A DNA stretch of 64,000 bases from Pseudomonas sp. GR 6-02 (GTDB lineage: Bacteria > Pseudomonadota > Gammaproteobacteria > Pseudomonadales > Pseudomonadaceae). The translations under genes were made by a program, and so were the position numbers. The stretch is from positions 1,993,001-2,057,000 of the forward strand of contig NZ_CP011567.1 of NCBI RefSeq assembly GCF_001655615.1. The letters are read 5' to 3'. The notes under the pieces are model-generated. The model saw only the letters and a list, made by a program, of their open reading frames with translations, was not told the DNA's origin and ran no database searches. Below are positions 1 to 7,752 of this stretch, piece by piece. The first letter of the stretch is position 1. The number at the start of each line of letters is the position of its first letter.

Positions 1-182
1 CCGTGATACGAACGGGCTACCAAACCCGATCACTGTTTTTCAGTGACCGGGAAACGATAAAACCCGAGCCCAAAGCGCACAAGCCGGCGGATTCTGGCGC
101 AGGCGTAGGCAACGACGCAAGGCGTTGTAGCCTCGATGAAGTAACACCGGGTGTACTTAAACACGCAGCTAAACATCCAGGG
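1..182 (-). promoter_or_regulatory. Upstream half of a DUF6124-type structured leader (cut by window edge)
   Basis: This stretch matches, in the same orientation, the leaders read toward DUF6124 genes at 6990-7345 and 44485-44830. It contains the distal conserved block (about 71-182), a perfect hairpin TCACTG/CAGTGA (30-46) and the hairpin CGGG-UUUGGUAG-CCCG (13-28, minus-strand reading). The rest of the leader and the gene it serves would lie left of the window on the minus strand. That a DUF6124 gene lies there is inferred from the two complete copies. Confidence 0.6.
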
Positions 183-199
183 TAAGGCGAGCGGATATA

Positions 200-275
200 C
201 AGAGCTACGGCCTGCCTACGCACCAGGCTGGTAATATTCAGCAACTGCCGCCGCATAGGTGGCAACGGGTATCAT
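200..275 (+). pseudogene. Degenerate IS66 transposase C-terminal remnant
   Basis: Reading from 212, the frame gives LPTHQAGNIQQLPPHRWQ. This lines up with the C-terminal end of IS66 transposases (LPTQRASEIGELLPHRWQ), which also occurs intact at the end of the second remnant at 2299. Only about 20 codons survive and there is no open frame upstream. It is a decayed scar next to the DUF6124 leader. Confidence 0.5.
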
Positions 276-345
276 TAGGCAGAACGGTGTTCCCGGCACA
301 TCAGACCACCACATTCCCTTACTACGACGAAAGAGCTAAATCCCC

Positions 346-753
346 ATGAAAATGACTGTTAGCTGCACGTTTCAGATTACTGGCTGGGACGAGAAGCCGT
401 CTCAAGAACTTGAGGGCACTCCGAAACTCTCACACGCCAAAGTCACGCAGTCCTATTCTGGCGCCATCGAGGGAACAAGTAGCGTCGAATACCTCATGTC
501 TTATAGCGTCGACGGCACAGCTAGCTTTGTTGGTTTTGAGCGGATTTGTGGTGTGGTAGCAGGTAAGAGCGGAACATTTGTTGTTCGGCATTCGGGATCA
601 TTTTCGGAGGGAAAGGCACGCAGCACTTGGAGTGTCGTGAAGGGGGCAGGCACGGGGGATCTAGTCAATCTTAGCGGTAATGGTAACTACGTTGCTGGTC
701 ATGGTGAGCCGGCACAAGTGTCATTTGAATATTCGTTTGAACCTGACAGCTAA
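346..753 (+). CDS. DUF3224 domain protein
   Basis: A 135-residue protein covering the whole DUF3224 fold, a small beta-barrel family of unknown biochemical role. The family hallmarks can be read in order: F-x-ITGWDEKP near the N-terminus, a KVTQSYSGAIEGTSSVEYLM segment around residues 32-51, the GTASFVGFERICG strand around 58-70, and GKSGTFVVRHSG followed by ARSTWSVVKGAGTGDL. There is no signal peptide, so it is probably cytoplasmic. It stands alone on the plus strand between an IS66 scar and a convergent LysE-family gene, so context gives no function. The start is ATG after a weak purine stretch (acgacgaaagag). Confidence 0.8.
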   Translation: MKMTVSCTFQITGWDEKPSQELEGTPKLSHAKVTQSYSGAIEGTSSVEYLMSYSVDGTASFVGFERICGVVAGKSGTFVVRHSGSFSEGKARSTWSVVKGAGTGDLVNLSGNGNYVAGHGEPAQVSFEYSFEPDS

Positions 754-916
754 AGTGTATTGGCTGGACGCATCCACTCTGGCACAGCGATGCGATTATG
801 GGTGGGGGGTGTCCATCCCATTGCTTACGAAAGATCAGCCTTAAAGTCGTCAGCCTCATAATCACAGAAACCCTGCGAGGCTGGAATTCCAGCCCCGCAG
901 CGCCAAGACATTGATC

Positions 917-1543
917 CTATTTTTGGCTGAGCGCCGCTATCGATACTCCCGAAGCGACGAAGGTGAGTCCTGCCCCTACGTTCAGGCCATTTACCAGCCG
1001 TGGGCTCTGACGCAAAAATCGGGACAGTACAGTGGCAAATACGCCCATAAGTGCGAATCCCACTGCCGTAAGTGCGGCGAACCATATGCCGTACACCAGC
1101 ATCTGCACGCTCACTGAGCCGCGTTGTGGGTCGACGAACTGCGGGATGAACGCAAGGACGAAAAACCCAGGCTTCGGATTGAGTGCTGCCGAGAGTAATC
1201 CCGTGAGGAAAATGCTCGGCAGTGATTGCCGAGTCGCTGGCTGGAAGCTGATCAGGCTACGGGAGCGTAGGACTTTTATGCCAAGCCAAAGCAAATAACC
1301 GGCACCGATAAGCTTGACGACCCAGAAGGCAACTGCGGACGTCTGCATCAGCAAAGTCAGTCCTAGCGAAGCGGTTGCCACATGAAAGAGAATTCCCGCC
1401 CCGGATGCCATCCCCGACACGATAGCGGCGATCTTGCCCTGGCTGAGTCCTCGGCCTACGGCCAGCAGATTGTCCGGGCCTGGTGCGAGCACCAATAGCA
1501 AGCACGCGGCAGTATAGGCAAGCCAGATATTGATCGGAAACAC
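917..1543 (-). CDS. LysE/RhtB-family amino acid exporter
   Basis: A 208-residue inner-membrane protein of normal LysE/RhtB length with about six hydrophobic segments. The N-terminal family signature LAPGPDN is at about residues 19-25, and the second-half motif LNPKPGFFVLAFIPQF is near 120-135. The family exports amino acids or their derivatives by proton antiport; the substrate cannot be told. I chose the GTG at 1543 because AAGGAG sits six bases upstream and translation then begins directly in the first membrane helix. The frame stays open further upstream but without a ribosome site. It converges on the DUF3224 gene. Confidence 0.85.
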   Translation of the reverse strand: MFPINIWLAYTAACLLLVLAPGPDNLLAVGRGLSQGKIAAIVSGMASGAGILFHVATASLGLTLLMQTSAVAFWVVKLIGAGYLLWLGIKVLRSRSLISFQPATRQSLPSIFLTGLLSAALNPKPGFFVLAFIPQFVDPQRGSVSVQMLVYGIWFAALTAVGFALMGVFATVLSRFLRQSPRLVNGLNVGAGLTFVASGVSIAALSQK

Positions 1544-1640
1544 GGCATTCTCCTTAAGCCTCACCGAGGCATCCATCCTCACGTAGCGCCAGAATGTGCC
1601 CGTACCAGGCTGCAAAGTCAAAGCCACTGCATTGGAGAGT

Positions 1641-1883
1641 AACTTCAACCGCCGATTGACTCGTGCGTCTTAATGCAGAGTCGCAATCCTTCGACTTTCT
1701 CCAATCCTGATCCGGTCAAGCGCCCGGTTTAGAGCGTCCAAGGCATCAAGGAGAGCCTTCGCCTCAGCTTCCCGGCCATCACCCCAAAGGCGTTCTGCCA
1801 TTTTGTTCAGGGCCTGGATGGAGCGCTCAATTTCAGCAGCTGTCGCTACTTTGCTTTCCGGTTGTTTCTTCAGCATTGAGTAA
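1641..1883. repeat. Direct repeat copy 1 (small-gene module)
   Basis: About 240 bp closely similar to 7448-7690 in the same orientation, covering the small gene at 1670-1876, its ribosome site and about 30 bp beyond its stop. With the leader repeats (1-182 and about 7180-7360) it forms a pair of direct repeats around the accessory genes. Confidence 0.75.
1670..1876 (-). CDS. Small conserved helical protein of unknown function (copy 1)
   Basis: A 68-residue product (MLKKQPESKVATAAEIERS...) that is almost all predicted helix: charged and leucine/alanine rich, with an EIERSIQALNKMAERLW segment then a GREAEAKALLDALDALNRAL amphipathic helix. It differs by one residue near the C-terminus (IATLH against ISTLH) from the product of 7477-7683, so the protein is conserved while silent sites have changed, which argues that it is translated. 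The start is ATG at 1876 with AAGGG upstream. I recognise no named family. Confidence 0.6.
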   Translation of the reverse strand: MLKKQPESKVATAAEIERSIQALNKMAERLWGDGREAEAKALLDALDALNRALDRIRIGESRRIATLH

Positions 1884-1913
1884 CCCTTCTGCAGGGAAGA
1901 CACGAATTAATTT

Positions 1914-1949
1914 AAAAGGGTCGCGAGATTTTACCTAGCGACCCTTTTT
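1914..1949. terminator. Symmetric hairpin with T-tract, terminator-like
   Basis: An 11-bp perfect stem (AAAAGGGTCGC at 1914-1924, complement at 1938-1948) with a 13-base loop ends in TTTTT on the plus strand and TTTT on the minus strand. No gene reads into it from the left on the plus strand, so its transcript is unclear. It may insulate the small gene from the IS66 scar. Confidence 0.5.
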
Positions 1950-2089
1950 AATCGCCCAGCGCGAGCTTGTGCATGAAGGTTTGGGATTACCAAAGCCTTG
2001 GATTACAGCCTCAAGCACTGGGTTGCGTTGAGCCGTTATCTGAGCGACAGCACAGTTCCCATACAACAATCACATCGAAAATCAGATAC

Positions 2090-2299
2090 GACCATGAGCT
2101 CTTGGACGCAAAAAACTGGTTGTTTGCCGGATCGCTGCGCAGTGGAAAACGGGCGGAGGCGCTGATAAGCCTGATCCAGTCGGCCAAGCTCAACGGGCAT
2201 GATGTGTATGCATATTTGAAGGACGTTCTCACTCGCCTGCCGACGCAGCGGGCGAGTGAAATCGGGGAGTTGTTGCCGCATCGTTGGCAACCGGCTTAG
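2090..2299 (+). pseudogene. IS66-family transposase, C-terminal remnant
   Basis: The frame ending at 2299 carries KNWLFAGSLRSGKRAEAL, SLIQSAKLNGHDVYAYLKDV and LPTQRASEIGELLPHRWQPA, the invariant C-terminal tail of IS66 TnpC transposases (about 65 of over 500 residues). The DDE catalytic domain is absent, and residues encoded upstream of about 2100 do not look like transposase. It is an inert scar at the left border of the putative defence locus. Confidence 0.8.
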
Positions 2300-2432
2300 T
2301 TACGCAAGACGGGATGCCCGGACGCTTACTCTCTGTCGTCGGATCATCTAGTTGTACGCGCTTTCTTTAGATCCCTCACGAAAAGATCTGATAGTGTTCG
2401 CTATTGGGAAAAAAGCTAGTTTAAGGAGCATG

Positions 2433-4343
2433 ATGAAAAAGCTGAAGCCTTGGGCGCGTGGGCCTTTGGAGCTCATCCGCCATGCCGAAGAACACCTAAA
2501 GGGGAGCAGTGACTTTGATAGACGAATGGTATTGGTAAGCTTCGACAATGCCATCGAGTTCTCAATTATCACCTTTCTATCTCTCAATCCCCTCCAGCGA
2601 AACGGCTGGCAATGTGAAAAAGCACAAGCTGGGAAATGGCTGCACAACTTCCATTCTAAACTTGAGTTTTTGGAGCACTATGTCATCTCGCAGCTCAAGC
2701 AAGAGATGCTCGTAGAGCGCGACGAGCTAGTTTACTACCACTCTATTCGAAATGAGCTTTACCACAATGGCAACGGTTTTACACCGACTCAGGAGATTGT
2801 CGAAGGCATTCGGGAGGCCTCGCATTGGGTATTTTCGGTGTTGTTCGGTAGCCAGCCCGGCGACCACCTAGCTTCATCGGGTGTTAAAGTACAAACATCT
2901 CTTCCGGTTGAGGAAGCGGGGCTGTCCTCGACGACGCTATTTCTGCAGACATTCATTGAAATGAAAAAATTACTGGGGGGGGAGGGGATCGCCAGCGATT
3001 CAGTCCAATCCCATTCGTTGATCAATATAATTCAGGCGTTAGCTAATCTCTATCCCATAGCCCTTCCAGAGGGGCTAATCCCTGCTGCCGAAAAGGCCGA
3101 ATCAATCAGAAACTCTATCGTTGACGGCGAAGAGTTGGCTTCATCGAACCTCGAGCTGAATACCCTATCATCTCAGCTCAAGGCATACTCTGCTCAGATT
3201 GATTCCAGCTTGCGTGCCTATCAGTTGGAACTTGTCCAAAAAGCGATTGCGGCTACAACTAAGTCAATACCTCCATATGTAAATCGACGCGTAGGTGTCA
3301 TTCATCAAATGATGGGTACTGGCATTAGTCTTTCTATTATTTCCTTTTTGGTTCGTGCTCGACAAATTTCAGGGTTAGAGCGAATTCCATTTATTGTGGT
3401 TGGTTTGAATAGAGTGTTTTTGGCGCAACTTAAACAACGTTTTATTGAACACTGCCCCGACCACTTGGTATTGCGGGCGGTGCTCCCGAGAAGCTCATCT
3501 ACTCTACTCCAAGTACTCTCTACAAGTGATCCTGGTGTGGTTTTCACGACGCTGGCGCAACTTAGAATTCATCATCCTGCGTTTGATGGGCATTGTTTGT
3601 TACTTGGCGTGGATTTGAATAATGTTCAGTTTGATCTAAAGAAGTCAGTGCCAAACGCAACTTTTATTAACTTTACAAGTGCTCCGGCTCGGCGGAAACA
3701 TGTTGTCGACACGAACTTCGGTGACCTGCTGGCTAGTTTCGATCTGGGTCAGGCAGTAGAGTTTGGGTTGGTTGCTCCAATAGCTCTAGAAACTCGGCCG
3801 GTGACGGTAATCAGAAGGGAGGTGGAGGCGACGCAGTTGTTAGCAATCGAGGAGATTTCTGAAAGCTCTCGTTGCGAGTCGATTGTATGCAGCATTTCTT
3901 CTGATATAAAGGATTTCGCTAAAAAGCGCTGTAGATTAATTGTGATCGCTAACAAGGTTTCCAGCGCGTTTTTTCTGCGTGATAAGCTGATTGAGATATT
4001 ACATGATCCAAGAGTACAGGGCGAACCCTCCGTGAATGTGGGGTTGGTCTCAAGCACAGTCGAAGACGGAGGTCGCGACGCTATTGATGTATTTAATTGT
4101 GATACTGCTCCTATATCGGTGCTCGTGATCACTAACGGCATGCTGGCGGGCTTGGATTTGATCGACGTAGATATAGCTTATGTTACGAGTTTACTGAAGG
4201 TAGAACTTCAACATAAGGTGGCCAGTTTGCTGGGGCTAAATGGAGTCTCAATGGCGCGAAAAGTTGTTGATTTCACCAGTAACGAGTGGTCCGAACTTAT
4301 GGCTCATTACGACCCCATGAAGCTAGATCCTAATGCAAATTAA
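2433..4343 (+). CDS. HEPN domain fused to degenerate HsdR-like SF2 helicase (putative defence protein)
   Basis: A 636-residue protein not assigned to any named family. Residues 1-140 look like a HEPN domain: all-helical, with the ribonuclease motif RNxxxH as RNELYH at about 106-111. Residues about 262-610 follow the order of a type I restriction HsdR helicase: an AYQLELVQKAI entry helix, a Walker A equivalent MMGTGIS (about 293-299), a DEAD-box equivalent LLLGVDLNN (about 389-397), the HsdR-like stretch NFGDLLASFDLGQAVEFGLVAP (about 428), and a motif V equivalent NGMLAGLD (about 568-575). The Walker lysine is isoleucine and the DEAH box is lost, so ATP hydrolysis is unlikely. AAGGAG at 2423-2428 favours ATG 2433 (or 2430) over an upstream TTG. 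It is AT-richer than the core genes and followed 233 bp later by a protease gene. HEPN and HsdR assignments are motif readings. Confidence 0.6.
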   Translation: MKKLKPWARGPLELIRHAEEHLKGSSDFDRRMVLVSFDNAIEFSIITFLSLNPLQRNGWQCEKAQAGKWLHNFHSKLEFLEHYVISQLKQEMLVERDELVYYHSIRNELYHNGNGFTPTQEIVEGIREASHWVFSVLFGSQPGDHLASSGVKVQTSLPVEEAGLSSTTLFLQTFIEMKKLLGGEGIASDSVQSHSLINIIQALANLYPIALPEGLIPAAEKAESIRNSIVDGEELASSNLELNTLSSQLKAYSAQIDSSLRAYQLELVQKAIAATTKSIPPYVNRRVGVIHQMMGTGISLSIISFLVRARQISGLERIPFIVVGLNRVFLAQLKQRFIEHCPDHLVLRAVLPRSSSTLLQVLSTSDPGVVFTTLAQLRIHHPAFDGHCLLLGVDLNNVQFDLKKSVPNATFINFTSAPARRKHVVDTNFGDLLASFDLGQAVEFGLVAPIALETRPVTVIRREVEATQLLAIEEISESSRCESIVCSISSDIKDFAKKRCRLIVIANKVSSAFFLRDKLIEILHDPRVQGEPSVNVGLVSSTVEDGGRDAIDVFNCDTAPISVLVITNGMLAGLDLIDVDIAYVTSLLKVELQHKVASLLGLNGVSMARKVVDFTSNEWSELMAHYDPMKLDPNAN

Positions 4344-4576
4344 TCGAGCCTGCATTTGTAGTTTAATAAGATGGGGGCGTCTCGTGGAGGAGTTTTCAAG
4401 TAAAACCGTCTTTTTCTGTCTAAGGCTACCGCGTGGGCGCATGTAGGAGAGATGCATAAGTGGCTTGTATGTTAATAAGGTTGACGCGGCTTTTTTAGGT
4501 TGGTCGTTGTTGCTGTTAATTCAGGATGTGTATGGTGCAATGGCTAGGTGTTTATATAAAGATTTTGTGAGGTTTT

Positions 4577-5512
4577 ATGAAGTGCAAAAAATTCGACTAT
4601 GATGCTCACTTCAATGATGCTGGTATAGGGTATGAAATTAGGGAAGAGTTGCAGGGTAAGCTTGAGAGGCAGTTAAATTTGATTGAGTTTATGGTTGATC
4701 GATTTAACGATAGTCTCAAAGGAGAGTCTCGCGTAGAGTTGATATTTTCAAGGGGGCTGGATGTTTCTCCAATGTCAAGTTCTACCTTTGCACACACCGT
4801 TAGATTTCCGGTGCAATTGGTTATTGAGTATTATGAGTTTCTCTCGACTTATTTTGGTGCGCCAAGCTTTGATCTAACAGGTCAGAGATGTCGACGCACT
4901 TCGATTGCTCTGATGTATGCTATTTCGCATGAATTGTCACATAATTTGAAAGGTCACAATAAAGTATCTTCTTGTGAGGGACTAACTACAGATGAGACCA
5001 GTTTGGCTGCTGAGACTGATGCAGATTTTTCAGCCGGTATGATGTGCTTCCTTTTTTATTTCAATAGTCAAGAAGGAGGCGAGATTGATCGTCTATTAAG
5101 TTTGACTAAAAACGCTGGTCCGCTGTTTCCATTTTGTAAAGATTCTGGCTACTCTGCCGTCATGCTGGCTTTTTTTTTGCATTGTAAAACTAAAGGTGGT
5201 GCTAGCAACTACCATAGCGCAAATATTCGATATAAGTTGCTAGCTGCTGGTGTTTTATTCGCAATTTTGAAAGTTGCTCCTAAGATGCAAGGGTTGTTGT
5301 TTTCAGGTGTAGATGAGGCCATCGAAGCACTTAGGGTGCTCGATTTTTCTTTACATAAAGAACACGTTGAAAGCTTTTTGGCTGACGACTATGCAGAGTT
5401 TTTGATAGCTACTACCACTACATCGGGAAACGTAGATAAATTGCGTGCCAAATGGGAGTCATCAAGCGATTTGATTGCAATAGCAAAAAAATATATGGCT
5501 GGTGGTATTTGA
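4577..5512 (+). CDS. Putative zinc metalloprotease with HExxH motif, partner of the HEPN-pseudohelicase
   Basis: A 311-residue soluble protein. The sequence SHELSHNLKGH gives HExxH (His118, Glu119, His122), and ETDAD at 146-150 supplies a plausible third zinc ligand and following acid, as in gluzincin-type and Lit-like phage-exclusion peptidases (HExxH...ExxxD). There is no signal peptide or clear membrane helix, so it should act in the cytoplasm. It is the next gene after the HEPN-pseudohelicase on the same strand and is strongly AT-rich, like recently acquired DNA. The ATG at 4577 follows a gtgagg stretch. A protease beside a HEPN nuclease suggests an abortive-infection pair in which one activates or degrades the other; this is inference. 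I do not recognise the exact family. Confidence 0.55.
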   Translation: MKCKKFDYDAHFNDAGIGYEIREELQGKLERQLNLIEFMVDRFNDSLKGESRVELIFSRGLDVSPMSSSTFAHTVRFPVQLVIEYYEFLSTYFGAPSFDLTGQRCRRTSIALMYAISHELSHNLKGHNKVSSCEGLTTDETSLAAETDADFSAGMMCFLFYFNSQEGGEIDRLLSLTKNAGPLFPFCKDSGYSAVMLAFFLHCKTKGGASNYHSANIRYKLLAAGVLFAILKVAPKMQGLLFSGVDEAIEALRVLDFSLHKEHVESFLADDYAEFLIATTTTSGNVDKLRAKWESSSDLIAIAKKYMAGGI

Positions 5513-5951
5513 TCGTAGTGCTCTTGTGTGGGGTTATAGTATTTGTAGCCAAGTCGGCCTCCATCCACTTCCGGATCGGTCGACTATGGTTTTCCAGTAT
5601 ATCGCAGTGGTAGAGGCCTTGACTGAATCTCGTGAGTCTCCCTATTGATGGATTAAATTCTGCACTGTCCCGTACCAATGCGAGGCAGCCACGCACCTCT
5701 GCAGGTCTATCCGTCGCCGGCTGCGGGTTGCACTTATCGTATTTCTTTCTACTAAGTACCCTTTGAATGCCTGTCTGACAAGTCAATAGGGTCGTTCGCA
5801 GATTAATTTTGCATATTTACGGAGATGGTGCGCGATTGACTTGGAGCGACTGCGGACCTCCCATCACTTGGTAGGAAAGAGGTGGTCCGGATTCAGGACC
5901 AGGTTTTGCACTGTCAGATGTCAATACTTGCGCAGCGTAACGGGAGTGAGC
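5513..5951. other. Intergenic stretch without a recognisable gene
   Basis: This 439-bp stretch lies between the metalloprotease gene and a convergent hypothetical gene. A minus-strand open frame (5418-5786) runs through it and overlaps the protease 3' end. It has no ribosome site and no family I can identify, though VRGCLALVRDSAEFNPS has a protein-like look and may be part of a decayed gene. No terminator or repeat stood out. Confidence 0.4.
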
Positions 5952-6467
5952 TTATTGACTCATCTGATCCATCATGAGTGCAGAAGGGATGAGTAAAGTG
6001 TTGGTGTAATATGCTTTGTAGCCATACGCCGTTATGCGGACCTTGCAAGGAATTGATGCTTGGGCTGCAATTAGCGGCTTGATTACGTCATAGCTATTTA
6101 GATCAAGTTGGGTTCCATCCCGATTGGTATGATAAAAAACAAGATCTGCTAGAAAGGCATGGTTGGTTTTGTTTTGGCTCTCTGAGGTCACTCTCCCCTC
6201 TGCTTTTACATTGATGGAATGATCCACCGAGAAGTCCAAGTCATTGTCTAGAGAACAGGTCAACATCGGCGTTAACTGGTTGGCGTTTTCGTAGGTGTTG
6301 AAGGCGTTCAATAAATCGATATTTGACGTGAAAATGATTGTGTAAAGATTATTTGGTCCAAGCCCAAAAGACGATAGTGTCAGGTCGGTTGGCGGGATAT
6401 TTGCCGTTTTTGCGCAAGCGGCGCATAGGAGTATCGAGGCGTAAATGAGACTGCGATGTAGGGTCAT
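5952..6467 (-). CDS. Hypothetical exported protein
   Basis: About 171 residues from the ATG at 6467 (176 from 6482). The N-terminus MTLHRSLIYASILLCAACAKT is a secretion signal: positive residues, a hydrophobic core and small residues before Cys. CAAC is a poor lipobox, so whether it is lipidated is open. The mature part is polar and beta-rich with no motif I know. Its base composition is AT-rich like the rest of the island. No clear Shine-Dalgarno sequence precedes either start. It converges on the metalloprotease gene and lies downstream of the DUF6124 gene on the same strand, without obvious coupling. Confidence 0.5.
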   Translation of the reverse strand: MTLHRSLIYASILLCAACAKTANIPPTDLTLSSFGLGPNNLYTIIFTSNIDLLNAFNTYENANQLTPMLTCSLDNDLDFSVDHSINVKAEGRVTSESQNKTNHAFLADLVFYHTNRDGTQLDLNSYDVIKPLIAAQASIPCKVRITAYGYKAYYTNTLLIPSALMMDQMSQ

Positions 6468-6626
6468 TGGCCAAAAATACATTGCTAACCCGCTGCTTGC
6501 ATAGGTAGGTCCGACCCGACATGTAACTCTACGGTTGCAGAGTATCTGGATACGGATCGGGGTGACGCTGACTTTGAGACTATTCCCCGTGGCGATGGTA
6601 TGCACCCTCGCCACAGGGCACGACGA

Positions 6627-6989
6627 TTACTCCTTCAATTCGACGTGATCCAGTGCCTGGTTCACCGCCAGTTCACCGAGCATGACCACTTGCGCAATGC
6701 CCAGCAGGGTCTTGCGATGTGAGGTTTCCAGCAATGCTGCGAAATTGGTGAGCATGAGGGTGGCCGAGCCGAGTGTTTCGCTGGCGTTGGCCAGCAGGGA
6801 TTCGGTGTTGTACTTCGGGTTGGCGAGGTACATGGGCTCGGGTTCGTTGGCCGTGGCCATGATCTGGGCGGCCGGGTTGAGGTAATGGTCGAGGGCGCGT
6901 TCGGCGGCGGCGTGGAGCTTTTTTGAATCGAGGGATTCGTAGGGGGATGTCGGGTCTGTGACCGGCGGGTTGGGTGTAAGTTTGAACAT
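6627..6989 (-). CDS. DUF6124 family protein (copy A)
   Basis: A 120-residue protein with the DUF6124 layout: MFKLTPNPP start, SPYESLDSKKLHAAAERALDHYL at about 19-41, then two helices with NTESLLANASETLGSATLML and LLGIAQVVMLGELAVNQALD. There is no signal or membrane segment. The family is common in Pseudomonas and has no known function. The ATG at 6989 is preceded by TTAGGAA with good spacing, so a TTG nine codons upstream was rejected. It has a 356-base leader with covarying helices (6990-7345). A paralog is at 44125-44484. Confidence 0.85.
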   Translation of the reverse strand: MFKLTPNPPVTDPTSPYESLDSKKLHAAAERALDHYLNPAAQIMATANEPEPMYLANPKYNTESLLANASETLGSATLMLTNFAALLETSHRKTLLGIAQVVMLGELAVNQALDHVELKE

Positions 6990-7345
6990 ATGCTGTATTC
7001 CTAAGTTGAGTGCCAACCTTTTTGCTACTAAACGAAAAGGGTGGCAGCTGTACGCAGGTTAGTAGACCGGGGAATATCAGCAAAGCCGGCGCGCCCGAGG
7101 GCGCCCTACGTACAGCCACCATCAAAATTCAGATATGGAAATACCTGTCTGACGGATGCACGTGCAACCAATATTGCCACAGGCTACTAAACCCGATCAC
7201 TGATGGGCAGTGACACGAATCAAGTTACCGATGGGCCTCAAAGCGCACAAGCCGGCGGATTCTGGCGCAGGCGTAGGCAACGACGCAAGACGTTGTAGCC
7301 TCGATGAAGTAACACCGGGTGTACTTAAACGCGCAGCTAAACATC
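6990..7345 (-). promoter_or_regulatory. Structured mRNA leader of DUF6124 gene copy A (candidate cis-regulatory RNA)
   Basis: Read on the minus strand, in order: a conserved distal block (about 7345-7240), hairpin TCACTG/CAGTGA (7197-7213), hairpin CGGG-UUUAGUAG-CCUG (7180-7195), a long helix pairing 7105-7120 with 7040-7058 (16 pairs with a 3-base bulge) that encloses a GC-rich hairpin, a CUACUAACC segment (7057-7065), a second hairpin with the same UUUAGUAG loop closed by CCUUUU/AAAAGG (7017-7040), then the ribosome site. The copy at 44485-44830 has the same parts, with base changes that keep the pairs. The RNA function is inferred from covariation; the transcript start is unknown. Confidence 0.65.
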
Positions 7346-7447
7346 TATGGGTAAGGTGAGTCTTTTTCGGATCCGACCGTCTCTGGGCTCGGCGACTTGC
7401 TTGCTGTTCGTTAGCGTCGATCCAACCTGGGTTATTCGCCCAGCCTT

Positions 7448-7690
7448 CACCTCAACCGCCGATTGACTCATTCATCTTAATGGAGAGTTGAAATCCTTCG
7501 ACTCTCTCCAATCCTGATCCGATCAAGTGCCCGGTTTAACGCGTCCAAGGCATCAAGCAGGGCTTTCGCCTCAGCTTCCCGGCCATCACCCCAAAGGCGT
7601 TCTGCCATTTTGTTCAGGGCCTGGATGGAGCGCTCAATTTCAGCAGCAGTCGCTACTTTGCTTTCCGGCTGTTTCTTCAGCATTGAGTAA
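7448..7690. repeat. Direct repeat copy 2 (small-gene module)
   Basis: Second copy of the roughly 240-bp block at 1641-1883, same orientation, covering the gene at 7477-7683. Here the small gene sits about 130 bp from the DUF6124 leader, whereas in copy 1 about 1.5 kb holding the DUF3224 and LysE genes separates them. Confidence 0.75.
7477..7683 (-). CDS. Small conserved helical protein of unknown function (copy 2)
   Basis: 68 residues, one substitution from the product of 1670-1876. It is a charged amphipathic helical protein with no recognised domain. It lies just upstream of the DUF6124 leader on the same strand, so the two may be co-transcribed. The start is ATG at 7683; the preceding sequence (gaaagcaggttactca, minus strand) holds AGG at usable spacing. 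Confidence 0.6.
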   Translation of the reverse strand: MLKKQPESKVATAAEIERSIQALNKMAERLWGDGREAEAKALLDALDALNRALDRIRIGESRRISTLH

Positions 7691-7752
7691 CCTGCTTTCA
7701 GTTGCTAGCCCAAGAGTATCGGCCACCAGGGACAACTACCCCTAGCCAGATA

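Noticed and set aside
17..265. 82-codon minus-strand open frame at the left edge
   Set aside because: It runs antisense to the IS66 remnant and through the DUF6124 leader; the protein has no family and the DNA is better explained as leader plus scar.
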